DNA from: Thermoproteus sp.
GTDB taxonomy: Archaea > Thermoproteota > Thermoprotei > Thermoproteales > Thermoproteaceae
Direction of reading: 5' to 3'
Assembly (NCBI GenBank): GCA_038893495.1
Contig: JAWARJ010000001.1
Coordinates: 1,931,395-1,995,394 of the forward strand
Length of the DNA stretch: 64,000 nucleotides
Below the pieces are notes generated by a model, which saw only the letters and a list, made by a program, of their open reading frames with translations, did no database searches and had not been told where the DNA came from. The position numbers were made by a program, and so were the translations under genes. Within the stretch, counting starts at the first letter, position 1. Every line of letters starts with the position of its first letter. Below are positions 29,468-39,919 of the stretch, one piece after another.

Positions 29468-30343
29468 CTATATCAGCTCTAAAGTCCTGGCGAGGGGCCT
29501 CGCCCCGTCTTCTTCTATTAGGAAGGTGTCCTCAAATTGCGCCACGAAGCCCCTGCCTTCCTCCACGAGGACCTCGTAGCCGTAGAGAACTCCCTCGGAC
29601 AAGCCCTCCCTATAGAAGTCTTCGGGTATTTGGTCGAACCATCTGGGCGAGAACGGCAGATTATTCGAATAATTATATATAATATCTATGTATTTTTGAT
29701 ATTTTTTAGATTTTCTTTTCATTAACCTAAATATTGTAATAATATTATTATCTATAACAAACCCTTTACCATTTGTAGCAAAAGGCTCTACGGCATAGAC
29801 GTCGTGGACCTTAAAGGCTTGAGAGGCGGACTTATCGCTATAGTTGGGCACTACATCTCCTGCATGTAAATTATAGCGCTCTATTCTGTGTCCGGTTAAG
29901 TTGTAAATAGGCTTATATCCAGCCTCCTTTATGCTGGCCTCTATGGCCCCTCCTACCTGCCAGGCCTTAACTCCAGGTTTTATCATATCTTGGGCGCTCT
30001 TCAAGGCCTTGTAGGCCGCCTTAACTAGCCCGTCGTACGCGTTGGTGCCTAGGGCTACAGTAACGGCAGCATCTACTATATATCCATCCCTATGGGCTCC
30101 TATATCTATTTTCACCACAGAATTTTTCGGAATTTTCTTTTCGTCGGCCTTCACGGCGGTGTAATGTGCGGCGACTTCGTTAATGCCTATATTGACTGGA
30201 AACGCCGGCCTTGCGCCTTGCGCTATTATGAATTGTTCTATCTTCTCACAGAGCTCCAACACGGGCATGTCTGGGTGGATCATATCGAGGGCGTAGTTGA
30301 GCGCTTTATGGACTATGTCGCCGACTGTCACCAACTCATTCAT
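29468..30343 (-). CDS. map: Methionine aminopeptidase, type 2
   Basis: Removes N-terminal methionine from new proteins. The open frame begins at 30367, but the ATG at 30343 (MNELVTVGDIVHKAL) fits the family and lies 28 nt from a minus-strand TATA (CTTATATATG), giving 291 residues. Metal ligands are visible: two Asp in KIDIGAHRDGYIVDAAVTV, His in LTGHRIERY, Glu in AVEPFATNG and Glu in AQFEDTFL. The type 2 insertion is present and its segment at about 29650-29760 is AT-rich. Convergent with the FHA gene, divergent from dnaG. Confidence 0.97.
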   Translation of the reverse strand: MNELVTVGDIVHKALNYALDMIHPDMPVLELCEKIEQFIIAQGARPAFPVNIGINEVAAHYTAVKADEKKIPKNSVVKIDIGAHRDGYIVDAAVTVALGTNAYDGLVKAAYKALKSAQDMIKPGVKAWQVGGAIEASIKEAGYKPIYNLTGHRIERYNLHAGDVVPNYSDKSASQAFKVHDVYAVEPFATNGKGFVIDNNIITIFRLMKRKSKKYQKYIDIIYNYSNNLPFSPRWFDQIPEDFYREGLSEGVLYGYEVLVEEGRGFVAQFEDTFLIEEDGARPLARTLELI

Positions 30344-30399
30344 GGAAAACGTCTTTACGATGAACATATATAAGATTTTATTCCATAATGTTAAAATTA

Positions 30400-30430
30400 A
30401 ATATAATATTCTTATTGTTAATATTATATT
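30400..30430. repeat. AT-only inverted repeat in the map-dnaG gap
   Basis: AATATAATATT (30400-30410) and its exact reverse complement AATATTATATT (30420-30430) are separated by 9 nt. It lies in a strongly AT-rich block of the 169-nt divergent gap, between the probable map TATA (about 30366-30377) and the dnaG TATA (AATTTAAAGG, about 30484-30493). It could be a protein site, an easily melted element, or chance in AT-only sequence. Confidence 0.5.
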
Positions 30431-30512
30431 CTATATTTACAATTAAAAGAGATATTGCGGTTTTAGTCATAGGAACACAAATAATTTAAAGGATTAGAGC
30501 CAGAGGACTCAC

Positions 30513-31736
30513 ATGGGTGCCTTAACCATAGTCTCCAAGTACATGATCGTAGCCCAGATCGAAGTAAATGGAGCTGTAGATAAATCCGACATAATCGGCG
30601 CCCTCTTCTCGCAGACGGAGGGCCTATTGGGCAAAGACATGGATTTAAGGGAGTTACAGATGATGGGGAGGATAGGCAGGATAGAAATCGACATACTCGA
30701 AAAAGACGGCCGTACGAAGGCTAGGATAAACATTCCGTCAAACCTAGACCGCTACGAGACCGCGCTGGTCGCTGCGTTAATCGAAAGCGTGGAGAGGGTA
30801 GGGCCCTATCCTGCGACTGTTAAGATAATAGAAGTTAGAGACTTAAGGGAGGAGAAACGGAATAGAATAATCGAGAGGGCTAAAGAGCTCGTGAAGATGT
30901 TGGAGGAGGAGATACTGCCCGACACAAAGGAGATCTTGGAGAAGTTAAAAGAGGATGTAGCCAAGGCCGAGATAATAGAATATGGGCCCGAGAAGCTTCC
31001 TGCAGGTCCCGATATAGATAAATCGGACAGTATAATTATAGTCGAAGGCCGCGCCGACGTCGTCAACTTGGTGAAACACGGCTATAGGAACGTGATAGCG
31101 ATAGAAGGTATAAGTCAGGGGATTCCTCAGACCATTATAGAGTTGAGCAAAAAGAGGACCGTCACGGCCTTCGTCGATGGCGACAAGGGCGGCGAGCTGG
31201 TCCTCCGCGATCTGTTAAAGGTGGCGCATGTGGACTATATAGCCAGGGCGCCTCCGGGCAAGGAGGTGGAACAACTAACGGCCAAGGAGATAGCGAGGGC
31301 CTTGAGGAACAAGATGTCGGTTGAGGAATATTTGGCTCAACAGAAGGCGCAAGAGCAAGCCCCGGCCCAACAGCCGCAACAACAAGCCCCGGCCGTAGAG
31401 ACGCAACAACAGCCCCCGCAAGCCCGTTCGCCGTCTGGGCTTCCCGAGTTCCTGAAGGGCAAGATAGACGAAATGTTGGGGACTTTAGAGGCCGAGGTCT
31501 ACGACGATAAGTGGGGACTTATTAAGAGGCTCGCCGTGAGGGAGTTGCCCGACTTCTTGGCGTCTAACGAGAGCAATATATATGCGATATTAATGGACGG
31601 CATAGCTACACAAAGGATAGTGGACCTAGCGGCCAAGAGGGGCGTAAAGTACATAATTGCCGCGAGGATAGGGCCTATCGCCAAGGCGCCGGAGGACATG
31701 TCGGTGATCTCTTTCGACGAGGTGAAGACTAGTTAA
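30513..31736 (+). CDS. dnaG: Archaeal DnaG primase-like protein
   Basis: TOPRIM-domain protein of the archaeal DnaG family. It can act as a primase and is also a core component of the archaeal exosome, where it helps recruit poly(A) substrates. The TOPRIM core is IIIVEGRADVVNLVKHGY (catalytic Glu) and AFVDGDKGGELVL (DxD). A Gln/Pro/Ala-rich linker (about residues 278-310) separates it from a conserved C-terminal helical domain. Length 407 is normal. A TATA lies about 26 nt before the ATG. The last 8 nt overlap convergent polB. Confidence 0.96.
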   Translation: MGALTIVSKYMIVAQIEVNGAVDKSDIIGALFSQTEGLLGKDMDLRELQMMGRIGRIEIDILEKDGRTKARINIPSNLDRYETALVAALIESVERVGPYPATVKIIEVRDLREEKRNRIIERAKELVKMLEEEILPDTKEILEKLKEDVAKAEIIEYGPEKLPAGPDIDKSDSIIIVEGRADVVNLVKHGYRNVIAIEGISQGIPQTIIELSKKRTVTAFVDGDKGGELVLRDLLKVAHVDYIARAPPGKEVEQLTAKEIARALRNKMSVEEYLAQQKAQEQAPAQQPQQQAPAVETQQQPPQARSPSGLPEFLKGKIDEMLGTLEAEVYDDKWGLIKRLAVRELPDFLASNESNIYAILMDGIATQRIVDLAAKRGVKYIIAARIGPIAKAPEDMSVISFDEVKTS

Positions 31737-34083
31737 GGAAATCGAGTAGGCTTTTACCTCCTCTCCCGGTAAGCAAATCGGACTCCTTTACGCCGATGAC
31801 TTCGGCGATTCTCAAAGCAGCGGGTACTATTTGTTTCTCGATATAGTAGTCTATATCTATCTCTTTTATGTCCTCTACTAATATGTACGGCTTGGCCCTT
31901 AGGCTCAACTTTTCGCCGCCCTTAACTATTACATACCCTATAGTGGTCCCTTTATGTACTTTAAATCCATGTTTCTCGAGGAGCCTTGCCGCATATACGT
32001 GAGGAGGTATGACTTTATATTCACCTAGTTCTTTGTCTAAAGTTTTCCATATTATTAAATCATCTATATCTATATTATATTTCTTTATTTTATCTATTAT
32101 AGATTTTATATAATTAATTATTTTATTTCTAGCTTCATTTATATTTTGAGAATTTAGCACTTGCCCTATCACGTTAAGTTGTACCTCTTTTGCGAGTTCG
32201 CACCAGTCGCCCCTAACGACCTCAAAGCCTACAATATCTATCCTGCCGTCGTCTAGAAGGCCCGCGTAGCGCTTCTTAGATTCCGTAAATAAAATCTTTT
32301 TATATATTTTTTCTAATTTTATTTCAATATTATATTTATTATCTACATATTCAATTATTTTATCTATATTTGGAGAATATTTGACGAAGAGGCTATCTGT
32401 ATCGCCATATATTACATTCATGCCGATACTCTTAGCGTAATTTATCACGTCCATCAAGATGTTCCTAGCGAAAGCCGTGACGGACTCGGCTACTTCGCGT
32501 TTATACCACCTAGCCCCCATCCAGCCCATATAGCCGTACATGGCGTTTGCCAGAACCTTCAAGGCCCTTTGTCTTTCATCCAACAGCTTATACTCAACGC
32601 TATTGGGGTCGAGGCCCGACATGGTTTTTTTAACCTCCCGCCTTAACCTCACGAGCGACGCCAATACTTGCGGTATGAAGCCCGTAGGCGCCTTTCTGAA
32701 CCTATGGCCGACCTCGGGAGCCCTGTAGGCCCCCTCTGGCGGGTCGGGCTCGTCGGGCTCCAGATAGGTGTCTGGAGACAGGTTGTACTTCATCATTATG
32801 TTGGGGTACATCGATGTGAAGTCTAGCACCGCCACGTCTTGATATATGCCGGGCCTCGGCTCCAACACGATGGCGCCTCTATAGGTCTCGTAGGGCCTCT
32901 CCTCCCTGTTTGGAGCTATCTCGCCCATACGGTATGCATACCGCATGAGAAGCCACTCGACTCTGGCCCCTACAGACGCCGCGGCCACTTGGTCTAACGG
33001 CACGCCCGATACCGACGAGAGCTGTATTAAGTAGGGCAGGAGCTTTTCGCCAAGGCCGAAAGTCGATACGGCGTCCTCTATGGCGTATTTTATCAATAGG
33101 GGCCGTCTGGACGGATCGTCCCAGTACTCGTATATTCTGTGGCCAGGTATCAACGTCCGCTCGTCGCGCCTCATTACGCCGAAATATTCCGCGGCCCTAT
33201 CTAGCGTCTTCACCTTGATCTCCTGTATCTCGTCGATAAGGTTGAAGAGGTCGACGTTGGCTCTGCCCAAGACGGACCAATGTCCGTATACGCTCTGTTG
33301 AGGGACGCCGCCTAATCTATCAACGCCCAGCGTTATGCCCAACCTTCTAGACCTCTCTACTAGATACGGCCAGTCGAAGCCGTTGGAGTTGTACCCCAAT
33401 ATTACATCGGGGTCGTATTCGTTTACATAATTTATGAATTCGCGTATGGCGTTTCTGTCATCCTTGTCGTTGGCAGCAATGGCAGTAGTCTTACCGCTCG
33501 AATCTTTAAGCGATATGACTATAACCGGATCTCTGGTGGGATCCGCCGTTCCGCGCTCGTTGTAGACCTCTATGTCGAATGCCAAAATCCTAAGATCCGG
33601 CAAGACGCCTGACTTCTCGGCTAGAGGTTCCGGAGGCCTTTTGGCTAAGTATTTCCTGTACTTACCGATTTTGCCCTCCTCGGAGACCTCTACGACGTGC
33701 CATGTGGACGGCGTGACGCCGGTATCTATCATATATCTCATGTAGAACCTTATATCGGCCTCGTACACCTCGGTCCCTTTCAGCGACAACGCGGCCTCTC
33801 GAAGCCTCCTCACGTCTTCAGGGATTTTCGCGGTAACTCTAAATAAGGCTATGGGCCTCCCGAAATACTTCCTCTCCACAGCCTCTATCGACTCCACCGG
33901 CGCGGCCTTAATTAACACTTGTTTTAGGTTGGGCGAATCCGTACGTACGTAGAAATAGGGCTTGAAGCTCCTATCGATAACAACTACGCGCTCTCCCCCA
34001 TCTGTTATTCCGAACATTCTGATCTCGGGGGTCCCTCCAACGACCGAATACGTTATGTCAAGCAGCCAGAACTTCAGCTCCAC
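31729..34083 (-). CDS. polB: Family B DNA polymerase
   Basis: Replicative-type polymerase with proofreading. Exonuclease motifs: LAFDIEVYN (Exo I), DVILGYNSNGFDWPYL (Exo II) and YAIEDAVSTFGL (Exo III). Polymerase motifs: DFTSMYPNIMMKYN (motif A), the RALKVLANAMYGYMG helix (motif B) and YGDTDSLFV (motif C with both Asp). The 784-residue length matches thermophilic archaeal PolB with no intein. Two short blocks near the palm/thumb (about 32040-32160 and 32290-32370) are AT-rich and code for Ile/Asn/Lys-rich protein, unlike the flanks. Convergent with dnaG (8-nt overlap). No replication-origin gene adjoins it. Confidence 0.98.
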   Translation of the reverse strand: MELKFWLLDITYSVVGGTPEIRMFGITDGGERVVVIDRSFKPYFYVRTDSPNLKQVLIKAAPVESIEAVERKYFGRPIALFRVTAKIPEDVRRLREAALSLKGTEVYEADIRFYMRYMIDTGVTPSTWHVVEVSEEGKIGKYRKYLAKRPPEPLAEKSGVLPDLRILAFDIEVYNERGTADPTRDPVIVISLKDSSGKTTAIAANDKDDRNAIREFINYVNEYDPDVILGYNSNGFDWPYLVERSRRLGITLGVDRLGGVPQQSVYGHWSVLGRANVDLFNLIDEIQEIKVKTLDRAAEYFGVMRRDERTLIPGHRIYEYWDDPSRRPLLIKYAIEDAVSTFGLGEKLLPYLIQLSSVSGVPLDQVAAASVGARVEWLLMRYAYRMGEIAPNREERPYETYRGAIVLEPRPGIYQDVAVLDFTSMYPNIMMKYNLSPDTYLEPDEPDPPEGAYRAPEVGHRFRKAPTGFIPQVLASLVRLRREVKKTMSGLDPNSVEYKLLDERQRALKVLANAMYGYMGWMGARWYKREVAESVTAFARNILMDVINYAKSIGMNVIYGDTDSLFVKYSPNIDKIIEYVDNKYNIEIKLEKIYKKILFTESKKRYAGLLDDGRIDIVGFEVVRGDWCELAKEVQLNVIGQVLNSQNINEARNKIINYIKSIIDKIKKYNIDIDDLIIWKTLDKELGEYKVIPPHVYAARLLEKHGFKVHKGTTIGYVIVKGGEKLSLRAKPYILVEDIKEIDIDYYIEKQIVPAALRIAEVIGVKESDLLTGRGGKSLLDFLN

Positions 34084-34109
34084 ATATTTAATACTGCATC
34101 TTTTTATCT

Positions 34110-34238
34110 ATGCGGCCCCTCTTTAAATGCCTAGAGGACTTTGCCAAGATGTACGCCCCCGGATCTCTGGCTCGAAGCATTTTAGAGTGGCAGATAAAGG
34201 AGATCGAACGTAAGGACGTCAGAGGGGAAAATCCTTAA
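34110..34238 (+). CDS. Possible small protein, 42 aa
   Basis: A short open frame between divergent polB and the SmAP gene, starting MRPLFKCLEDFAKMYAPG and ending RKDVRGENP. A TATA-like TTTAATA (about 34087-34093) lies 17-23 nt upstream. The peptide is amphipathic and charged, with balanced composition, and the frame ends only 24 nt before the SmAP start. Nothing beyond position and composition supports it; it could also be part of the SmAP leader. Confidence 0.35.
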   Translation: MRPLFKCLEDFAKMYAPGSLARSILEWQIKEIERKDVRGENP

Positions 34239-34261
34239 ATATCCGGGGCAAGGCGGACGTT

Positions 34262-34501
34262 ATGTCCAGCGATATGTCAAAATGCCTAGCGACTCTAGGC
34301 GCGACACTTCAAGACTCCATAGGGAAGAGAGTACTCGTCAAGTTGAGAGATGGGTATGAGATAAGGGGCATCTTGAAGTCCTTCGATCAACATGTGAACT
34401 TGCTCCTAGAAGACGCGGAGGAGGTGATAGACAACAACATCTTAAAGAGGGGCACGATGGTCGTTAGAGGCGAAAACGTCCTCTTCGTGTCTCCAACATG
34501 A
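34262..34501 (+). CDS. Sm-like archaeal protein (SmAP/Lsm)
   Basis: A 79-residue RNA-binding protein that forms heptameric rings. Sm1 motif: [33 protein letters not shown]; Sm2 motif: [13 protein letters not shown], with the N and RG residues that bind uridine. A TATA-like CTTAAATATC (34234-34243) lies about 24 nt upstream. Its stop overlaps the start of rpl37e (ATGA), the conserved archaeal pairing lsm-rpl37e. Confidence 0.97.
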   Translation: MSSDMSKCLATLGATLQDSIGKRVLVKLRDGYEIRGILKSFDQHVNLLLEDAEEVIDNNILKRGTMVVRGENVLFVSPT

Positions 34502-34659
34502 AGGGCACGCCCTCGATGGGGAAACACAGCAGGGGGAAGAGCCATATACGTTGTCCTAGATGCGGCCGGCACTCCTATAATGTCGCCAAGGGGTATTGTG
34601 CCAGTTGCGGCTGGGGCCGCTCCAAGCGCCTAAGGAGATATAATTGGGCTAAAAGCTAG
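34498..34659 (+). CDS. rpl37e: 50S ribosomal protein L37e (eL37)
   Basis: A 53-residue zinc-ribbon ribosomal protein: [19 protein letters not shown], then CPRCG, CASCGWG and the basic end [10 protein letters not shown]. The four zinc cysteines are in the expected C-x2-C-x14-C-x2-C layout. Translation is coupled to the Sm gene through the overlapping ATGA. The last 4 nt overlap the convergent aCPSF1 gene. Confidence 0.97.
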   Translation: MKGTPSMGKHSRGKSHIRCPRCGRHSYNVAKGYCASCGWGRSKRLRRYNWAKS

Positions 34660-36563
34660 AGGGCCCTTATCCTCTCGCCTACCTTAGGGATTATCGTAGT
34701 GATCTTATAGCGTATCTCTATCGAAGTAGCTAAGCTGACTATTTTAGAGGGCTCGCCATGTATTAAAACGACCTTACGGGGCCTCGGCTCTAAAGTCTCG
34801 ACATACTTCATGAGCTCCCTCCTATCGCTATGGCCCGAAAATCCAGGTATCGAGACTACGCCCATCCTCATGGACACCTTAGTCTCCCCCATGGAGATAC
34901 TCCTCACTACGAAGTCCCGCTCGCCGTTGAGTATGCGCCTGCCCAAAGTGTTCTCTGCTTGGTACGAGACGAAGACCAGCTTGTTGGCGGGGTCTGGAGC
35001 CAAGTGGACGAAATAGTCCAATATGGGCCCTCCATTTAACATGCCGTGCGGGGCGATTATTACGCCCGGCCCCTCGTCTTGAGTTATACGGGCTATTTGA
35101 TTTATTCTGTCTTCAATCCTCTTTGCCCTTTCGATTACCTCGATACTTCCCGACGAAGTGAAGGGATTGACGCCGCTATATATCTCGTCGGCAACCTCTT
35201 TATTTAAGAAATGCGGATACATCAAATATGCATTTAATGTCTCTACAATCATACCATCTACATATATAGGTATCTTTTTTAAATTTCCTTTATTTATTTC
35301 TCTATTAAGTATATATAGAATTTCTTGAGCTCTGCCAGTGCTAAAAGCTGGAATCAACACCTTGCCTTTATTCTCTACGGTCTCAAGGATGGTCTTCACT
35401 AATGTGTTCTCGGCCTCTATTCTGGGCGGTTGTACGTCGTCCCGACCGCCGTATGTGGATTCCATAATCAACATTTCTACTCTCCTGAATTTATTCACAG
35501 CTCTATTTAGTAGATTCGTTTTTCCGAACTTGAAGTCGCCCGTATATAATATGTTATAACGTCCATTACCTATATGTAGGTGAACCAAAGCGGAGCCTAT
35601 CTCGTGCCCAGCGTCGTATAACGTCAACTTCACGTCGGGCGCTATGTCCGTAACCTCCTCATAGTCTAAAGTCACTACGTGATACATAAGGGTCTCTATG
35701 TCGCTTTTGCTGTATGGCGGAATTAAGCCTTCTCTTTCTTTCAGCTCTACGTAGTCGGTTAGGAGGATATACGCGAGGTACTTAGTGGGGTCTGTCATAT
35801 AGATGGGCCCCTTATAGCCGTACTTGTAGAGATACGGCAGACAGCCCACGTGGTCCATATGCGCGTGGGATAACACCACTGCGTCCAGCGAGTCGAGATC
35901 TATTTCCTCCAACAACGGGAATTCCTCCTCGTATTGGGAGGGCTTAAGGCCACAGTCTAGGAGTATCCTGCTCTCTGTCGTGTCGACCAATATAGCGCTT
36001 CTCCCCACCTCCATGGAGGCGCCCAGGAAGGACACAGTTATGGGCCCCTCTTTAACTACAGGCTCGTGATGTATACGCATACCTAGTTCTCTCATCATCG
36101 CCATCCTCTTATCGAAGGCGTTGTGGTATATCGTCCTCACGTCTATTATGTCCTTAGATGGCAACCTCATCATGCTGGGGACCCCCATTTCTATTATGGC
36201 GCGCCACCCTGTAGATGAAAATATGTCCCGCGCCAACTTCTTGAAGTCCCTCTCAGGCACGGCCTTCGAGAGGTAGACATATACGTCGCCTACATCCTCG
36301 AAGTATATGCTCTCGATTAGGTCGGAGGCAAGAGACCTAATGGTCTTTTCGGCCTCTTTTTTAGGCAACCGCACCGATGCGTCGCTCCTAACTACAATCC
36401 GCTTTTTTAAGGTCTTTGCGAGTTCGGCGACCTCCTCGACGCTTAAATTTGCCGGATTTTTTACATAAACGCAAATAGAAGGCCCCTCAACTTCTATTTT
36501 AGATACTTCAACACTAGATAAAATCTCTTTAATTTTAGATTCTAGGTCTAAAGAATGCGCCAC
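34656..36563 (-). CDS. aCPSF1, KH/beta-CASP ribonuclease
   Basis: Archaeal homologue of CPSF73, the nuclease shown in methanogens to end transcription by cutting after U-rich terminators. The N-terminal 180 residues are the tandem KH region; residues about 190-400 are a metallo-beta-lactamase domain with the zinc motif SHAHMDHVG and [13 protein letters not shown]; then the beta-CASP insertion ([13 protein letters not shown]) and the final motifs [26 protein letters not shown] and [10 protein letters not shown]. Length 635 is normal. A short AT-rich coding island lies at about 35210-35310. Confidence 0.96.
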   Translation of the reverse strand: MAHSLDLESKIKEILSSVEVSKIEVEGPSICVYVKNPANLSVEEVAELAKTLKKRIVVRSDASVRLPKKEAEKTIRSLASDLIESIYFEDVGDVYVYLSKAVPERDFKKLARDIFSSTGWRAIIEMGVPSMMRLPSKDIIDVRTIYHNAFDKRMAMMRELGMRIHHEPVVKEGPITVSFLGASMEVGRSAILVDTTESRILLDCGLKPSQYEEEFPLLEEIDLDSLDAVVLSHAHMDHVGCLPYLYKYGYKGPIYMTDPTKYLAYILLTDYVELKEREGLIPPYSKSDIETLMYHVVTLDYEEVTDIAPDVKLTLYDAGHEIGSALVHLHIGNGRYNILYTGDFKFGKTNLLNRAVNKFRRVEMLIMESTYGGRDDVQPPRIEAENTLVKTILETVENKGKVLIPAFSTGRAQEILYILNREINKGNLKKIPIYVDGMIVETLNAYLMYPHFLNKEVADEIYSGVNPFTSSGSIEVIERAKRIEDRINQIARITQDEGPGVIIAPHGMLNGGPILDYFVHLAPDPANKLVFVSYQAENTLGRRILNGERDFVVRSISMGETKVSMRMGVVSIPGFSGHSDRRELMKYVETLEPRPRKVVLIHGEPSKIVSLATSIEIRYKITTIIPKVGERIRAL

Positions 36564-36595
36564 GCCTCAAGTAGGACTATGCCTTATATATTTTT

Positions 36596-37195
36596 CTATT
36601 CGGCGACTACGACCCTCTGTCGGGCCGAGAGCACTCTCTTGAAGCCGTCTTTAGTTATCACGACTATGTCTATGCCCTCGCCGGAGCCCGGATCGTTGCG
36701 CATGGCGGCCCTCACGGCGTTTTCCGCCAACTTGACGGCCTCGTCCACGCTGATGTCGTCCTTATACCCCACTTCAAGTACGCCCATGGCGTACGGCGAT
36801 CCGCTCCCAGTTGATATATACCGCTCGGCGCTAAAACTGCCCAGCCAGTCTAACATATAGAGCTGAGGCCCCTCGTCGTCTACGCCGCCGAAAATAGAAT
36901 GGACTATGTATATCATAGGCCTTGAATAGAATAGGAGTAGCGATGCGTAATTGACTAGAGTCCTGACCGGTATGGGCCTTCTATGTTCCGCCTTGTAGTC
37001 CCTAGCTAATACGGTCAATACATTAAGCAGGCCCTGTAGGTCCGCCACGCCGCCGCTCATGGTGGCGGCCACATGTTCGTCTATCTTCCAGATCTTTTCG
37101 CCCCGTTTATGAGCTATGTAGTACCCCGCGGTGACCCTCTTATCTGTGGCCAAGACCACGCCGTCGCGCGCCTTTATGCCCACAGTAGTTGTCAT
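36596..37195 (-). CDS. psmB: Proteasome beta subunit
   Basis: Proteolytic subunit of the 20S proteasome. After removal of Met the protein begins TTTVGIKARDG; Thr1 is the nucleophile, and D17 (ATDKR) and K33 (GEKIWKI) are in place, as is SGSGS near residue 129. There is no propeptide, so activation needs only Met removal. Length 199 is normal. Crenarchaea often carry two beta subunits of which only one is processed; the free Thr1 and intact D17/K33 make this one a potentially active type. Confidence 0.96.
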   Translation of the reverse strand: MTTTVGIKARDGVVLATDKRVTAGYYIAHKRGEKIWKIDEHVAATMSGGVADLQGLLNVLTVLARDYKAEHRRPIPVRTLVNYASLLLFYSRPMIYIVHSIFGGVDDEGPQLYMLDWLGSFSAERYISTGSGSPYAMGVLEVGYKDDISVDEAVKLAENAVRAAMRNDPGSGEGIDIVVITKDGFKRVLSARQRVVVAE

Positions 37196-37217
37196 ATACG
37201 CGCGTGGAGTCGCGTTT

Positions 37218-37913
37218 TTATTTCTTCAACTCGACCTCCTCTGAGAAGTTTATCTTTTTCAACTCGCCAAATCTACTGCCTATATCGGACGCTACCTGCA
37301 ACAAGATATTTCCTATCTTTTCATACAGTAGAACTTCGGCAGGCAGTTTGATCTGGGCCTCGCTACCGTCTTGAGAGAACACCACATTAATTTTGTCTGG
37401 AGATATCCTGGGCATATACTGCCTTATTATATAAACGACTTTCTCCTCCTTGCTTGCCAGCTTCTTGACTATTTTACCTCTCACTATGAGGGTCTTCCCG
37501 GCCAGCGGATGGTTGAAATCCAGAGTGACGCGTCCGCCCGATATAGAAATCACCCTAGCCCTATTGCCCTCTATCTCCACTACATCATCCACATGAGGCA
37601 CTATGCCGTGTCTGTGGAACTCCCTTATCGAGAGTATCTTTATCTTATTGGGGTCCCTCTGGCCGTAGGCCTTTTCGGGCGGTATTTCGATCTCTACGTC
37701 CTTCCCCTCGTCGGCGTTTAGGAGAGCGTTCTCCAAGGGCTCCCACAATTTTGTCTCTCCCAGAATGATAAGCCTAGGCTCGTAAATCTCCTCAGGCTTG
37801 TATATCCCGGCCTCCTTCGCCACGGCCTCGCTCGTCGTCTCTACCACCTTGTTGTCGTCCTTGACTATAACGGTGTAATCGAAGAGTATATAATCTCCCT
37901 TGCTTAAAGTCAT
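37218..37913 (-). CDS. FKBP-type peptidyl-prolyl isomerase (SlyD-like)
   Basis: A 231-residue chaperone-isomerase. The FKBP core is [56 protein letters not shown] and [18 protein letters not shown], interrupted by the insert-in-flap domain (KILSIREF...[14 protein letters not shown]) typical of SlyD-like archaeal FKBPs. An additional 75-residue C-terminal alpha/beta domain follows, as in the long archaeal form. Its start overlaps the rps17e stop by 4 nt, so expression is tied to a ribosomal protein. Confidence 0.95.
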   Translation of the reverse strand: MTLSKGDYILFDYTVIVKDDNKVVETTSEAVAKEAGIYKPEEIYEPRLIILGETKLWEPLENALLNADEGKDVEIEIPPEKAYGQRDPNKIKILSIREFHRHGIVPHVDDVVEIEGNRARVISISGGRVTLDFNHPLAGKTLIVRGKIVKKLASKEEKVVYIIRQYMPRISPDKINVVFSQDGSEAQIKLPAEVLLYEKIGNILLQVASDIGSRFGELKKINFSEEVELKK

Positions 37914-38137
37914 GGCGACGCCACGCCGACCTCTTTTTGTTTCTGCGAGGCCTTCTTGGCCTTGACCATCCTCGTTATGTAGCCCGCTATTCTGTTCCTA
38001 ACTCTTTTGCTCTGCACGTCGGCGAGCTCCGCCACGGCCTTCTTGTTGTCGTCGAAGTTTTCAGTAAATCTGTCGGGATATGCCTCCATTAGCTTTTCGG
38101 CCATGGACTTGATGTAACGAGGTTTAACTCTGCCCAT
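37910..38137 (-). CDS. rps17e: 30S ribosomal protein S17e (eS17)
   Basis: The internal ATG at 38137 ([24 protein letters not shown]) is the family start, giving 75 residues; the longer open frame to 38275 overlaps the thermosome gene and is not used. [25 protein letters not shown] is the conserved core. A minus-strand TATA (AGTATTTTTAGG) lies about 26 nt upstream. Overlaps the FKBP gene by 4 nt. Confidence 0.96.
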   Translation of the reverse strand: MGRVKPRYIKSMAEKLMEAYPDRFTENFDDNKKAVAELADVQSKRVRNRIAGYITRMVKAKKASQKQKEVGVASP

Positions 38138-38214
38138 TGGAGGGCCACAAATACTGCCTAAAAATACTTTTGCGCTAGAGGCACTACGCCGACCTAAATC
38201 GTTGCGTCTAGAAA

Positions 38215-38228
38215 AGTTTTTATATACG
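38215..38228 (+). promoter_or_regulatory. TATA box of the thermosome gene
   Basis: AGTTTTTATATACG centred about 25 nt before the ATG at 38246, with a purine-rich stretch (AGAAAAG) just upstream that could serve as a BRE. The spacing gives a leaderless message. The divergent rps17e TATA is in the same 108-nt gap. Confidence 0.55.
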
Positions 38229-38245
38229 CGAAATTCGTAAAACCC

Positions 38246-39916
38246 ATGAGTTCCCAAACTGCCTACTTGACGCAAATAGGCGGAGTTCCGGTACTTATAT
38301 TCAAGGAGGGCACCCAGAGGGCTTTCGGCAAGGAGGCGATGAGGCTGAATATAATGATAGCGAGGGCAGTCTCTGAGGTGTTACGCACCACGTTGGGCCC
38401 GAAGGGCATGGACAAGATGCTAATCGACAGCCTCGGCGATATAACTATAACCAACGACGGCGCCACGATATTGGACGAGATGGACGTACAGCACCCCATA
38501 GCGAAGTTGCTAGTCGAGATCGCGAAGAGCCAAGAGGAGGAGGCTGGCGATGGGACCACCACAGCGGTGGTGCTCGCAGGTGCCCTCCTAGACGAGGCCG
38601 AAAAGCTCCTCGAGAAGAACATACACCCGACGGTGGTGGTCTCGGGCTTCAAGAAGGCCTTAGATGTGGCCGTAGAGACCCTCAGGAAGGTCGCAGTGCC
38701 CGTTAATAGAAACGACGCGGAGACCCTTAAGCGCATAGCGATCACCTCTATGGGCGGCAAGATATCCGAGACAGTGAAGGACTACTTCGCCGACCTGGCA
38801 GTAAAGGCCATATTGCAAATAGCGGAGCAGAGAGGCGACAGGTGGGTCGCCGATTTGGATAACGTACAGCTCGTTAAGAAGCACGGAGGCTCCCTATTGG
38901 ACACCCAACTGGTCTACGGCATTGTGGTGGACAAGGAGGTGGTCCACCCGGCTATGCCTAAACGCGTGGTTAACGCCAAGATCGCTCTGCTCGACGCGCC
39001 TTTGGAGGTAGAAAAGCCCGAGATAGACGCGGAGATAAGGATAAACGACCCCACCCAGATGAGGGCGTTCCTAGAGGAGGAGGAGACCATATTGAAGGGT
39101 TACGTCGACAAGCTCAAGGCCGCCGGCGTGAACGTGGTCTTTACGACTAAGGGCATCGACGACATAGCTCAGTACTATCTGGCCAAGGCCGGAATTCTAG
39201 CCGTGAGGCGCGTCAAGCGGAGCGACATAGAGAAACTAGTGAGGGCCACCGGGGCCCGTTTGGTGACCAGCATAGAGGACCTATCGGAGGCCGATTTGGG
39301 CTTTGCCGGTCTAGTCGAGGAGCGCCGCGTCGGCGACGAGAAGATGGTCTTCGTGGAGCAGTGCAAGAACCCCAAGGCCGTCTCGATACTCATAAGGGGA
39401 GGCTTCGAGAGGCTAGTAGACGAGGCCGAGAGGAACCTTGACGACGCGCTCTCAGTTGTGGCCGACGTGGTCGAAGAGCCGTTCATACTGCCCGCCGGCG
39501 GCGCGCCGGAGATGGAGGCGGCCAAGGCCGTGAGGGCCTTCGCCACGAAGGTCGGCGGTAGGGAGCAATACGCCATAGAGGCCTTCGCCAATGCGTTGGA
39601 GGCAATACCGAAGGCTCTGGCCGAAAACGCCGGTTTAGATGCGGTGGATATACTCACCGAGTTGAGGCATAAACACGAGCTCGCGGACGGCTGGAAGTAC
39701 GGCCTCGACGTATATCAGGGCAAGGTGGTGGACATGGTGTCGCTGGGCCTAATAGAGCCGCTGTCCGTTAAGGTAAACGCCTTCAAGGTCGCCGTCGAGG
39801 CGGCCTCGATGATCCTACGCATAGACGAGATAATCGCCGCATCTAAGCTCGAGAAGGAGGAGAAGAAAGGCGAGGAGAAGAAGGAGGGCGGAGAAGGCGA
39901 GACTAAATTCGACTAA
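38246..39916 (+). CDS. Thermosome (group II chaperonin) subunit
   Basis: ATP-driven protein-folding chaperonin. Key motifs: [22 protein letters not shown], the ATP site [11 protein letters not shown] (GDGTTT) and the late GGGAxE-type motif as [11 protein letters not shown]. Length 556 is normal. The C-terminal tail is charged ([12 protein letters not shown]) and lacks the GGM repeat that lines the cavity in many archaeal subunits. Very close to a convergent membrane-protein gene (3-nt gap). Other thermosome subunits, if any, are outside the window. Confidence 0.98.
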   Translation: MSSQTAYLTQIGGVPVLIFKEGTQRAFGKEAMRLNIMIARAVSEVLRTTLGPKGMDKMLIDSLGDITITNDGATILDEMDVQHPIAKLLVEIAKSQEEEAGDGTTTAVVLAGALLDEAEKLLEKNIHPTVVVSGFKKALDVAVETLRKVAVPVNRNDAETLKRIAITSMGGKISETVKDYFADLAVKAILQIAEQRGDRWVADLDNVQLVKKHGGSLLDTQLVYGIVVDKEVVHPAMPKRVVNAKIALLDAPLEVEKPEIDAEIRINDPTQMRAFLEEEETILKGYVDKLKAAGVNVVFTTKGIDDIAQYYLAKAGILAVRRVKRSDIEKLVRATGARLVTSIEDLSEADLGFAGLVEERRVGDEKMVFVEQCKNPKAVSILIRGGFERLVDEAERNLDDALSVVADVVEEPFILPAGGAPEMEAAKAVRAFATKVGGREQYAIEAFANALEAIPKALAENAGLDAVDILTELRHKHELADGWKYGLDVYQGKVVDMVSLGLIEPLSVKVNAFKVAVEAASMILRIDEIIAASKLEKEEKKGEEKKEGGEGETKFD

Positions 39917-39919
39917 TTT

